This document shows, piece by piece, positions 1-6,139 of a DNA stretch of 12,667 bases. The stretch is taken from positions 1-12,667 of the forward strand of contig JAAYJP010000115.1 of NCBI GenBank assembly GCA_012522875.1. The letters run 5' to 3'. Source of the stretch: Clostridiales bacterium. GTDB taxonomy: Bacteria; Bacillota; Clostridia; Christensenellales; Aristaeellaceae. Numbering within the stretch: the first letter of the stretch is position 1; every line of letters begins with the position of its first letter. Under the pieces are notes generated by a model. That model saw only the letters and a list, made by a program, of their open reading frames with translations. It made no database searches and was not told the origin of the DNA. Position numbers and translations under genes: made by a program.

Positions 1-10
1 CCCGACTTTT

Positions 11-36
11 TCGCCCACCCCCGCGGGGGTGGGCGA
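11..36. repeat. Perfect 26-bp GC-rich palindrome
   Basis: The two halves (11-23 and 24-36) are exact reverse complements, with central bases CCCCGCGGGG, so the stretch could form a very stable hairpin or cruciform. It is preceded by five T (7-11) on the plus strand but is not followed by a T run in either direction, so it is not a canonical intrinsic terminator for either strand. It could still end transcription of a gene lying left of the window, or be a protein-binding palindrome. The symmetry is read directly from the sequence; any function is inference. Confidence 0.6.
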
Positions 37-204
37 ACCTGCCGGCTTCCGGACAGGCTCACCTCTATCCGCTGATTCCTTCCTACAACAACTTTACACT
101 AACATGGGTATATTCAAGTATGTGGATGAATCCTTGCCCAGCATGCGTTGTATGGGCAGCCCCGGGCGAATGCGCCCGTAAACTGAAGGAAAGAGGAGAT
201 TGCC

Positions 205-1182
205 TTGAAGAAAATTTTAGCGCTTGCCCTCACCGCCCTGCTGGCGGTTGGCCTGTTCCCCACCCCGGCCATGGCCCAGGACACCTTGAACATCGTGCCG
301 GTGAAGGAGTTCCGTTTCCCCTCGGAGGGCGGCGTGATGGATGTGTTTACGCTCCAGAACACCGGCTCTAATGATGTGATCGCCACCGTGGAGGTGTTTG
401 ACCAGGCCGCGCGGCACAATGTGCAGACCATGGACATCAACCTGCCAAGCGGCGGCGAGCCTGTGGCTGTGCAGGCTTATGTCTATAAACCCCTTACGCA
501 TCATGGCGAAGTCAACACCTACAGCTATACCATCAAAACCGCCGGCGGCTTTACCCGAAGGCTGTACTACGCGCAAAAACTGACCATCACAACGGACTCA
601 AACGGCAACCAGATCCATGTGTATGACCAGATCACCAACTCCTACTACCCCCGCAACACCGTTTCTGCCTTTGGCCCCCATTTCAGGGATGTGACGCCTC
701 AACTGACAGACCTCTGGTATATGTTCACCCCCATCGACCTGTCCATCCAGGGCCGGCAGACTTTTGTGCTGGTGGCCAGCAATATGTATGAGGTGGGTGA
801 GGCCTATGTGGATGTGAACATGGACACGGTGACGGTGACTTACCGCATGTTCCATGAAGAGAAGCAGCACTTCACCACGGAGCGTTTAAGCGAGTTCATC
901 ACCTTCTACAATTCCTACAACGATGTTTCCATCGTGGAGCCTGAGGACATGCCCAGTCCCAGCAATTTCGCCTTTGGACAGCCCATCAGCATTCTGAACC
1001 ATCTGGACGGGGACACCCATGTGCTGATGTTTATCCGTAACCGCATCACATACTATCGCTTCCCCGCGCCCAAGGATGAGTACATCCGTTTCTGGGAGAA
1101 CAAGCCGGAGTACAAGACCCGCCGGGAGGCCATGCTCCAGATGATGGACCCCCTCATGACGGTTGCACCGGCGGCCAACTGA
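205..1182 (+). CDS. Secreted protein of unknown function
   Basis: I do not recognise the family. The 325-residue product begins with a typical Sec signal peptide: KK at residues 2-3, a hydrophobic stretch of about 15 residues, and a cleavage site after A22-M23-A24, so the mature protein should start near Q25. The mature part has no cysteine, lipobox, LPXTG signal or further membrane segment. It is rich in Tyr, Thr, Val and Asp/Asn in alternating patterns that suggest beta structure. The region around residues 40-75 (TLQNTGSNDV, ATVEVFD) resembles the strands of an Ig-like fold, but that is a guess. The TTG start at 205 is chosen because AGAGGAG (192-198) lies 6 bases upstream and the signal peptide begins exactly there. 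A terminator follows at 1203, so it is probably transcribed alone. A broken copy of residues 206-325 lies at 11413-11775, on the far side of the antiporter operon. Confidence 0.85.
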   Translation: MKKILALALTALLAVGLFPTPAMAQDTLNIVPVKEFRFPSEGGVMDVFTLQNTGSNDVIATVEVFDQAARHNVQTMDINLPSGGEPVAVQAYVYKPLTHHGEVNTYSYTIKTAGGFTRRLYYAQKLTITTDSNGNQIHVYDQITNSYYPRNTVSAFGPHFRDVTPQLTDLWYMFTPIDLSIQGRQTFVLVASNMYEVGEAYVDVNMDTVTVTYRMFHEEKQHFTTERLSEFITFYNSYNDVSIVEPEDMPSPSNFAFGQPISILNHLDGDTHVLMFIRNRITYYRFPAPKDEYIRFWENKPEYKTRREAMLQMMDPLMTVAPAAN

Positions 1183-1202
1183 TATTGGCCCAGCCGATCC
1201 CA

Positions 1203-1233
1203 GGCCCTGCCGGAAATCCGGCGGGGCCTTTTT
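1203..1233 (+). terminator. Intrinsic terminator of the secreted-protein gene
   Basis: An 11-bp stem (1203-1213 with 1218-1228, one G-T wobble) closes an AAAT loop and is followed at once by TTTTT (1229-1233). It lies 20 bases after the stop codon at 1180-1182. This is the textbook form of a Rho-independent terminator and separates the secreted-protein gene from the antiporter operon. Confidence 0.9.
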
Positions 1234-1745
1234 GGCGACGTCATTTTCCAGACTGCGCTATCAAGATCCCTGGTTTGTTCCACAAAGCCCGCCGGCTGGT
1301 GTATCCGGCGCGTCACACAAAGGTGGCCAAGGTACCCAAGCCGCCTTGGCAATGCGTATGCCTGACACATGACTGAGCCCATTTCATCCTGTGTGTTGAG
1401 GCACGATACATAGGTAACATGAAAGGAGAGAAAAGCAGAGACTTTGGTAGAATAATTCTGCATGTAAAAACTGACAAAGGAGACTCTCTGCACGGATGAC
1501 TCTAAATGCGACGCGCACTGGTGTCAACGAATGCTTGTGTACTGCCAGCACCACAGAGTAGAAGTGTCAAACATAGGCAACCCTTAGGCCATAGAGATGG
1601 GAACCTTTGTGCCAAGGGGGAGGTGGGGATTTTCGGGGCAAATACTACCTGACCTTGACACAGATCGCTCCGGCCTCTGCGCACAAACTGTGACCCATGT
1701 TTGATACCCCTGCTCTTTTATCCCACTGCAAGCAAGTTGAATAAA
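1234..1745. other. Gene-free stretch between terminator and operon promoter
   Basis: About 510 bases without a convincing gene on either strand. A 7-bp inverted repeat (GCCAAGG 1326-1332, CCTTGGC 1344-1350) is present. From about 1400 to 1700 the sequence is less GC-rich than the operon, and both strands give only short, stop-interrupted readings. An AAAGGAG at 1421-1427 is not followed by a credible start and reading frame. I see no tRNA, CRISPR, riboswitch core or complete insertion sequence. It may be decayed coding or mobile DNA, but I cannot assign it. Confidence 0.5.
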
Positions 1746-1773
1746 TTGACATTGCCGGCCAAAATGCTATAAT
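1746..1773 (+). promoter_or_regulatory. Near-consensus vegetative promoter of the antiporter operon
   Basis: The -35 box TTGACA (1746-1751) and -10 box TATAAT (1768-1773) are both perfect, with a 16-bp spacer. TG at 1765-1766 one base upstream makes it an extended -10 (TGcTATAAT). Transcription should start near 1780, giving a leader of about 58 bases before the mnhE start at 1838. Such a strong housekeeping-sigma promoter suggests substantial basal expression. No obvious operator or riboswitch structure is seen in the short leader. Confidence 0.85.
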
Positions 1774-1825
1774 CCGTTTGTGGGTGATTCTGTGCCAACA
1801 CAGCAAAAAACAGCCCAATACAAGA

Positions 1826-1840
1826 AAAGGAGATCCCTTG
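1826..1840 (+). promoter_or_regulatory. Ribosome site that fixes the mnhE start at TTG 1838
   Basis: AAAGGAGA (1826-1833) sits 4 to 5 bases before the TTG at 1838-1840. An in-frame TTG at 1778 would give a protein 20 residues longer, but it falls at the predicted transcription start and has no Shine-Dalgarno sequence, so it is not used here. Confidence 0.75.
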
Positions 1841-2326
1841 CTCGCTGCCGCTTTGTTCGTAATTTGGATGGTTTTCAATGGCAGGCTCACTTGGGAGCTT
1901 GTGGCTTTTGGCGCCGTTTTATCCGTGCTGCTCAGCTGGTTTGTCACCCGCTTTGTCGCCACCGGCTTCACCCCGAAGGTTCAGCTGTATGTCTTCCGGC
2001 GCCTTCCCAGCTATTTGCGCTACATCTGGCTGCTGATCAAAGAGATCACCCTGGCCAACCTGGCTGTGATGCGCCTGATTCTGACAGACCGGGACATCGT
2101 GGTGCCAAAGCTGGCCACCTTCAGGACGCCCCTTCACACCATGCCTGCCCGGGTGATGCTGGCTGACTGCGTCACCCTGACCCCCGGCACCATCACCGTG
2201 CACCTGCAGGGGGATAAATACCTGGTGCACTGCCTGGACGAGGCGTTTGAAGAGGGCCTGGTGAACAGCGCCTTTGAACAGCGCCTAATGGCCATGGAGA
2301 AGGACTGGCAGGAGGCGAGCCTGTGA
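1838..2326 (+). CDS. mnhE: Mrp/Mnh antiporter subunit E
   Basis: Small membrane subunit of the Mrp-type multisubunit Na+/H+ antiporter, equivalent to MbhA of membrane-bound hydrogenase. From TTG 1838 it has 162 residues, close to the usual 155-170 of MnhE. Two hydrophobic segments at the N-terminus (about 2-14 and 20-42, including the family-typical VFNGRLTWE) are followed by a membrane-associated stretch and a cytoplasmic domain. That domain carries the hallmark LADCVTLTPGTITVHL (108-123), matching the family pattern of A-x-S/C-I/V-T-L-T-P-G-T. It is the first gene of the operon, about 58 bases downstream of the predicted transcription start, and its stop overlaps the mnhF start by 4 bases (GTGA). 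In the characterised complexes E is needed for assembly; it is not thought to carry a redox group. Family assignment is firm and the start rests on the ribosome site and promoter position. Confidence 0.92.
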   Translation: MLAAALFVIWMVFNGRLTWELVAFGAVLSVLLSWFVTRFVATGFTPKVQLYVFRRLPSYLRYIWLLIKEITLANLAVMRLILTDRDIVVPKLATFRTPLHTMPARVMLADCVTLTPGTITVHLQGDKYLVHCLDEAFEEGLVNSAFEQRLMAMEKDWQEASL

Positions 2327-2640
2327 GCGTTTGGGATGCCTACAGCACGCTGTATATCGCCGTCCTGTGTGTGCAGACGGTGCTGATCATCGCCTGCTTT
2401 ATCCGCGCGGTGAAAGGCCCTTCCATCGCTGACCGCATTGTGGCCATCAACATGATCGGCATGCAGATCATCATCATGATCTGCGTGGTCGCGCTGATGC
2501 TGGGTCAGGGCTATCTGGCTGATGTGGCTTTGATTTACGCCATGATCAGCTTTCTGGCCGTGGTGGTGTTGTGCAAGGTGTACATGGGGGTCTACCTGGA
2601 GCGGCGGGCACAGCAGGAGGAGGCGCAGCGTCATGCTTGA
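2323..2640 (+). CDS. mnhF: Mrp/Mnh antiporter subunit F
   Basis: A 105-residue protein with three predicted membrane helices (about 8-28, 42-62 and 66-88), as expected for MnhF/MbhB. The family signature between TM1 and TM2, R-x-x-K/R-G-P-S/T-x-x-D-R-x-V-A, is seen as RAVKGPSIADRIVAIN (28-43) with D37 kept. The residue after V-A-I is Asn43, where Mnh proteins such as the staphylococcal one have Asp. I do not know whether this is typical of the clostridial branch. The GTG start at 2323 overlaps the mnhE stop by 4 bases and is preceded by AGGAGG (2310-2315), implying translational coupling. MnhF belongs to the part of the complex thought to help form the sodium pathway; that role comes from the family. 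Confidence 0.92.
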   Translation: MSVWDAYSTLYIAVLCVQTVLIIACFIRAVKGPSIADRIVAINMIGMQIIIMICVVALMLGQGYLADVALIYAMISFLAVVVLCKVYMGVYLERRAQQEEAQRHA

Positions 2641-2977
2641 CTGGATTCGCTTTATTATCACCGCACTGTTTTTGCTAAGCGGCCTTTCCATGCTGATAAC
2701 CGCTGTGATCGGCGTATATAAGTTCGACTATGTCTTGAACCGCATGCACGCTGCTGCCATGGGCGATACCCTGGGCCTGCTGTTTTGCCTGATTGGCCTG
2801 ACGGTCAGCGCGCCGGATATATGGACTGCGCTAAAGCTGCTGCTGATCATCTGCCTGCTCTGGGTGGCAAGCCCGGTGGGCAGCCACCTGATCGCCCGGC
2901 TGGAGGTAACCACCAACCCGCACTGGCACCAGCTCACAGGCGCTGAAAAGGATGAGGATCAGGAGGTGGACGTGTGA
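2633..2977 (+). CDS. mnhG: Mrp/Mnh antiporter subunit G
   Basis: A 114-residue protein with three hydrophobic helices (about 7-29, 44-60 and 65-82). The MnhG/MbhC signatures are clear: a short loop ending in N-R-M-H-A (36-40), G-D-T-L-G (44-48), and SPVGSHLIAR (80-89) after the last helix. Length agrees with the family (about 100-130). A charged tail (EKDEDQEVDV) follows. ATG 2633 lies inside the end of mnhF (8-base overlap) downstream of a run of AGGAGG repeats at 2615-2623. With E and F it forms the small-subunit block at the start of Mrp and Mbh operons. Confidence 0.93.
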   Translation: MLDWIRFIITALFLLSGLSMLITAVIGVYKFDYVLNRMHAAAMGDTLGLLFCLIGLTVSAPDIWTALKLLLIICLLWVASPVGSHLIARLEVTTNPHWHQLTGAEKDEDQEVDV

Positions 2978-3240
2978 ACTTTGTCAACCTGGCCCTGCTG
3001 GGCATGCTGGTCGTATGCGCTCTTGCCGTCAGCTTCACCAAAAACCTGCTCACCTCGCTGATTGTCTACATGGCTTACAGCCTCATCATGGCGGTGATCT
3101 GGATGCTTCTGGAAAGCCCGGATCTGGCCATCACGGAAGCGGCGGTGGGGGCCGGCATCACATCGGTGCTGTTCTTTGTGACCCTTAAGAAAATACATGC
3201 GCTGCAAGGAGACAGGGATCATGAGCAAGCGCAGAAGTGA
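2974..3240 (+). CDS. MbhD-like (DUF4040) antiporter subunit, MrpA C-terminal domain homologue
   Basis: An 88-residue, three-helix membrane protein. In classical Mrp this domain is part of the C-terminal end of MrpA; in archaeal Mbh it is the separate subunit MbhD. The signature ESPDLAITEAAVGAG (47-61) is well preserved, including E47, D50 and E55 within or near the membrane. Helices are about residues 4-20, 26-46 and 58-72, and the last 16 residues are polar. The GTG start at 2974 overlaps the mnhG stop by 4 bases, with AGGAGG at 2961-2966. Having this domain as a separate gene directly after mnhG is the Mbh-type arrangement rather than the classical MrpABCDEFG order. The assignment rests on the signature, length and position. 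Confidence 0.88.
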   Translation: MNFVNLALLGMLVVCALAVSFTKNLLTSLIVYMAYSLIMAVIWMLLESPDLAITEAAVGAGITSVLFFVTLKKIHALQGDRDHEQAQK

Positions 3241-4243
3241 CTGGCAAAATCGCCCGCAGGAGCGCTTTGTGCGCTGGATGCGGGAGGGGTACCTGGCGCT
3301 GGATGAGGCCATAGAGGATTCTGTCCTCCAGCCTGGCGAGGCGCCCCCAGAGGTGGACCCGGAGCTGGCCGCCCAGCACCAGGAGGCGGCCCTTCAGCAC
3401 CGCCACGACCGGGACCTGGCCCTTGACCGGCTGGCCCAGTACGATCTGTACGCCTGGACCCTCACCAAAGGGCGGCGGCTTATCGGCCGGCTGCATGTGC
3501 TGCTGTCCCTGCTCCTGGGGGGGATGATCATTTTTTTCCTGCTGGGCACAGTGGCCCATATGCCCCGCTTTGGCGCGGCGGATGTGCCTGCCAACAACGA
3601 GGTCATCACCCGCTACATCGAGCAGGGGCTTGCGGAGACCGGCGCCACCAACATGGTGGCCGGGATGATCCTGGACTACCGCGCCTTTGACACCCTGGGG
3701 GAGTCCACGGTGCTGTTTATTGCCGCCTGCGCTGTGCTGATCCTGCTGCGCATTGACCTGGACGACAAGGGACAGCCCACCCAGCAACTGATCGCTGAAG
3801 AATCGGATGACCGGCACTATGAGCCCAAGAACGACCGCATCCTGCAGGGCACTGCCATCCTGCTCACCCCGATTCTGCTGCTCTTTGGCCTCTATGTCAT
3901 TTTAAATGGCCACCTCTCACCCGGTGGCGGCTTTTCCGGCGGGGCGATCGTGTCCTCCGGGCTGATTCTCTACCTCAACGCCTTCGGCTTCAAAAAGGCG
4001 GGCCGGTTTTTCAGCTACAAAACCTTCCAGTGGGTCAGCTTCGGCGCGCTGGGCTTTTACGGCGTCGCCAAGGCCTATTCCTTCTATTGCGGCGCCAATG
4101 GCCTGGAAAGCCATATCCCCTTGGGGACGCCGGGCGCCATATTGTCAGGCGGCCTGATCATGCCGCTGAATATCGCCGTTGGCCTGGTGGTGGCCTGCAC
4201 CATGTACATTTTCTACGCCCTGTTCCGCAAGGGCGGCCTGTGA
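3221..4243 (+). CDS. mnhB: Fused MbhE-like and MnhB antiporter subunit
   Basis: A 340-residue two-domain membrane subunit. Residues 1-85 are hydrophilic and strongly charged (for example EEAIEDS-like acidic stretch at 28-34 and HRHDRDLALDR at 60-70). Residues about 88-180 match the MbhE domain, also found at the very end of MrpA, with the signature GATNMVAGMILDYRAFDTLG (141-160) followed by E161 and a membrane helix. Residues about 205-340 are a complete MnhB/MbhF domain with GHLSPGGGFSGGAIVSSG (230-247) and four helices. Mbh has these as two proteins and classical Mrp as MrpA-end plus MrpB, so this is a fusion. I place the start at ATG 3221, which has AAGGAG at 3206-3211; an in-frame ATG at 3197 lacks a ribosome site. 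The start overlaps the previous gene by 20 bases. Confidence 0.88.
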   Translation: MSKRRSDWQNRPQERFVRWMREGYLALDEAIEDSVLQPGEAPPEVDPELAAQHQEAALQHRHDRDLALDRLAQYDLYAWTLTKGRRLIGRLHVLLSLLLGGMIIFFLLGTVAHMPRFGAADVPANNEVITRYIEQGLAETGATNMVAGMILDYRAFDTLGESTVLFIAACAVLILLRIDLDDKGQPTQQLIAEESDDRHYEPKNDRILQGTAILLTPILLLFGLYVILNGHLSPGGGFSGGAIVSSGLILYLNAFGFKKAGRFFSYKTFQWVSFGALGFYGVAKAYSFYCGANGLESHIPLGTPGAILSGGLIMPLNIAVGLVVACTMYIFYALFRKGGL

Positions 4244-4255
4244 GGAGGGGATAGC

Positions 4256-4633
4256 ATGTTGCAAGCACTGTATGAAAACATCGAGCAGACCGTGGCTGTC
4301 ATCCTCTTTGGCATTGGCTTTGTCATTTTGCTGCTTCAGCGTAACCTCATCCGCAAGATCATCGGACTTAACATCATGAGCACCGCTACCTACCTGTTTT
4401 TGGCCTCCATGGGCTATATCCACGGCCGCAAGGCCCCCATCGTGGTTGATGGTGTTACCCAGGCCATCCACTACATCAACCCGGTTCCCACTGGCCTTGT
4501 GCTGACAGGCATCGTGGTATCCGTCAGCTTTACCGGGATGATGCTGGCGCTGACCGTGCGCCTGTACCGGCGCTATCGCACCCTGGACATCGACCAGATC
4601 GCGCTGATGGCACGCCAGGAGGAAGTGGAATGA
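4256..4633 (+). CDS. mnhC: Mrp/Mnh antiporter subunit C (NuoK-like)
   Basis: A 125-residue NuoK-like subunit with three helices (about 11-28, 34-54 and 78-103). The motif NLIRKIIGLNIMS (30-42) is typical of MnhC. The third helix begins YINPVPTGLVLTGIVV (73-88), where classical MnhC proteins have D-P-L-P-Q-A-L-V-L-T-A-I-V-I, so Asp is replaced by Asn and Q-A by T-G. The C-terminal RYRTLDIDQI (107-116) keeps the family's short acidic motif. The start ATG has GAGGAGGGG at 4242-4250; the stop overlaps the next start by 4 bases (ATGA). In the complex, C packs between the small subunits and the D-type antiporter subunit. Confidence 0.9.
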   Translation: MLQALYENIEQTVAVILFGIGFVILLLQRNLIRKIIGLNIMSTATYLFLASMGYIHGRKAPIVVDGVTQAIHYINPVPTGLVLTGIVVSVSFTGMMLALTVRLYRRYRTLDIDQIALMARQEEVE

Positions 4634-6126
4634 GCCTGGCGCACAATTTCCCGTTTTTCACCATTCTCCTGTGCCTGCTGGCAGGGGTGGTCACCTCGGT
4701 GCTCAAGCCCCGGGCGGCCAAATACCTGACGCTTCTGGTAAGCCTGGTGGTGCTGGGGCTCAGCGCCGCCACGCTGGTGCTGACACTGCGCCTTGAATCC
4801 TCCTATTCCTTCATGATGGGGCATTTCCCTGCGCCCTGGGGCAATGAGATCCGCATCGGCCGCCTGGAAGCCCTGATGGCCACCGGCTTTTCCGCGGTGC
4901 TGTTCATCACCCTGGTGGCGGGGCTTTACCACATGCCGATGTTTGTCAGCCAAAAGAAGTTCAGCCTCTACTGCATCATGGTGGACCTGGCGCTGGCATC
5001 CGTCCTGGTGATGCTCTATACCAACGACCTGTTCACCGCCTATGTCTTCATTGAAATCATCACCATCGCCTCCTGCGCTTTGGTGATTGTGCGCCAAAAC
5101 GGCCACACCCTGGTGGCCGCCACCCGATACCTCATCATGAACCTGCTGGCCTCAGGCCTTGTCCTGCTGGGCATCGCCATGCTCTATGGCATCACCGGCC
5201 ACCTGCTGATGGAGCCCTTGCAGGAGGCAGTGCGCGAGATCTATCAGACGGGCAACTACGCCCAGCCTCTCACCGTGGTGATCGCGCTGATCACCGTGGG
5301 GCTGGCCATCAAAAGCGCGCTGTTCCCCTTCCACGCCTGGGCACCTGACACCTACGCCTTTGGCCCTCCCATGTCCAGCGCCATTCTCTCCGGCATCATC
5401 AGCAAGGCCTATATCTTCCTGCTGATCAAGTTTTTCTACCGGGTCATCGGCTTTGACATCATCCGTCAGTCCCATATTGACGACTTTTTGTTCTATTGCG
5501 GCGTGGCGGGGATGATCATGGGCTCTGTGATGGCCATCAGCCAGCGGGACATCCGGCGCATGGTGGCCTATTCCTCCGTGGCGCAGATTGGCTATGTCTA
5601 TATGGGCCTGGGCATGGCCAGCATGGCGGGGGTAGCGGCGGCGCTTTTTCAGATGCTGGCCCACGCGGCGGCCAAGTCCCTGCTGTTTTTGTCCACCCAT
5701 GAGCTGGTCAGCGTTTCGGGCAACCACAAGCGTTTTCACAGCCTCCATGGCGCGGGCTACCGCAATGTGGCGGCTGGCATCGTGTTCACGGTCTCCGCCA
5801 TGAGCATGGTGGGCATTCCCTTTACAGGCGGTTTTATCGCCAAGCTCTACCTGGCCAGCGCCGCCATCCCCCTGGGCGGGGGCATGCGGGTGCTGGTGCT
5901 GGTGGCTCTGGCCGTCAGCACCCTGCTCAACGCCGTGTACTTCCTGCACACCGTCGTGTCCATTTACAGGCGCCCGGCGGAGGATGTGCTCTACCCCCCT
6001 GCCCATCATATCCCCCGCTATGTGGTGGCAGCGCTGTTTGTTTCCATGTTGATGACTGTGTATCTGGGCATTGGCTCCGGGCCGATCATGCGGGTGATTG
6101 AGTCCGGCCTGAAGATGTTCGCCTAA
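4630..6126 (+). CDS. mnhD: Antiporter-like subunit 1, MnhD/NuoN type
   Basis: A 498-residue polytopic protein (about 14 helices) of the proton-conducting antiporter family shared by MrpA/MrpD and NuoL/M/N. The residues needed for proton transfer are all visible: E142 in TM5 (YVFIEIITIAS), K228 in TM7 (IKSALFPFHAWAPD), K259 in TM8 (ISKAY), H345 and K349 in TM10 (HAAAKS), and K405 in TM12 (GGFIAKLYLA). It follows mnhC by a 4-base overlap, the position of mrpD or mbhH in other clusters, so it is the best candidate for the true D subunit. The sequence AFGPPMSSAILSG after the TM7 region departs from the HPVAPAPAS form found in subunits 2 and 4, which marks it as a different branch. The exact branch needs a tree. 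Confidence 0.9.
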   Translation: MSLAHNFPFFTILLCLLAGVVTSVLKPRAAKYLTLLVSLVVLGLSAATLVLTLRLESSYSFMMGHFPAPWGNEIRIGRLEALMATGFSAVLFITLVAGLYHMPMFVSQKKFSLYCIMVDLALASVLVMLYTNDLFTAYVFIEIITIASCALVIVRQNGHTLVAATRYLIMNLLASGLVLLGIAMLYGITGHLLMEPLQEAVREIYQTGNYAQPLTVVIALITVGLAIKSALFPFHAWAPDTYAFGPPMSSAILSGIISKAYIFLLIKFFYRVIGFDIIRQSHIDDFLFYCGVAGMIMGSVMAISQRDIRRMVAYSSVAQIGYVYMGLGMASMAGVAAALFQMLAHAAAKSLLFLSTHELVSVSGNHKRFHSLHGAGYRNVAAGIVFTVSAMSMVGIPFTGGFIAKLYLASAAIPLGGGMRVLVLVALAVSTLLNAVYFLHTVVSIYRRPAEDVLYPPAHHIPRYVVAALFVSMLMTVYLGIGSGPIMRVIESGLKMFA

Positions 6127-6139
6127 GGAGGAACCCACT

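Noticed and set aside
93..121. A promoter for the secreted-protein gene (TTTACA with a -10 near 116)
   Set aside because: The -10 match is poor at the correct spacing, and the better TATATT at 109 is too close to the -35. A promoter must exist here but I cannot place it.
1053..1493. A 146-codon minus-strand reading frame
   Set aside because: It overlaps the end of the secreted-protein gene and its terminator, has no ribosome site, and its composition looks like a shadow of intergenic and coding DNA.
1778..1837. An upstream TTG start for mnhE
   Set aside because: It falls at the predicted transcription start, has no ribosome site, and would make the protein longer than its family at the N-terminus.
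3197..3220. An upstream ATG start for the MbhE-MnhB fusion
   Set aside because: No Shine-Dalgarno sequence precedes it, while ATG 3221 has AAGGAG at a workable distance.
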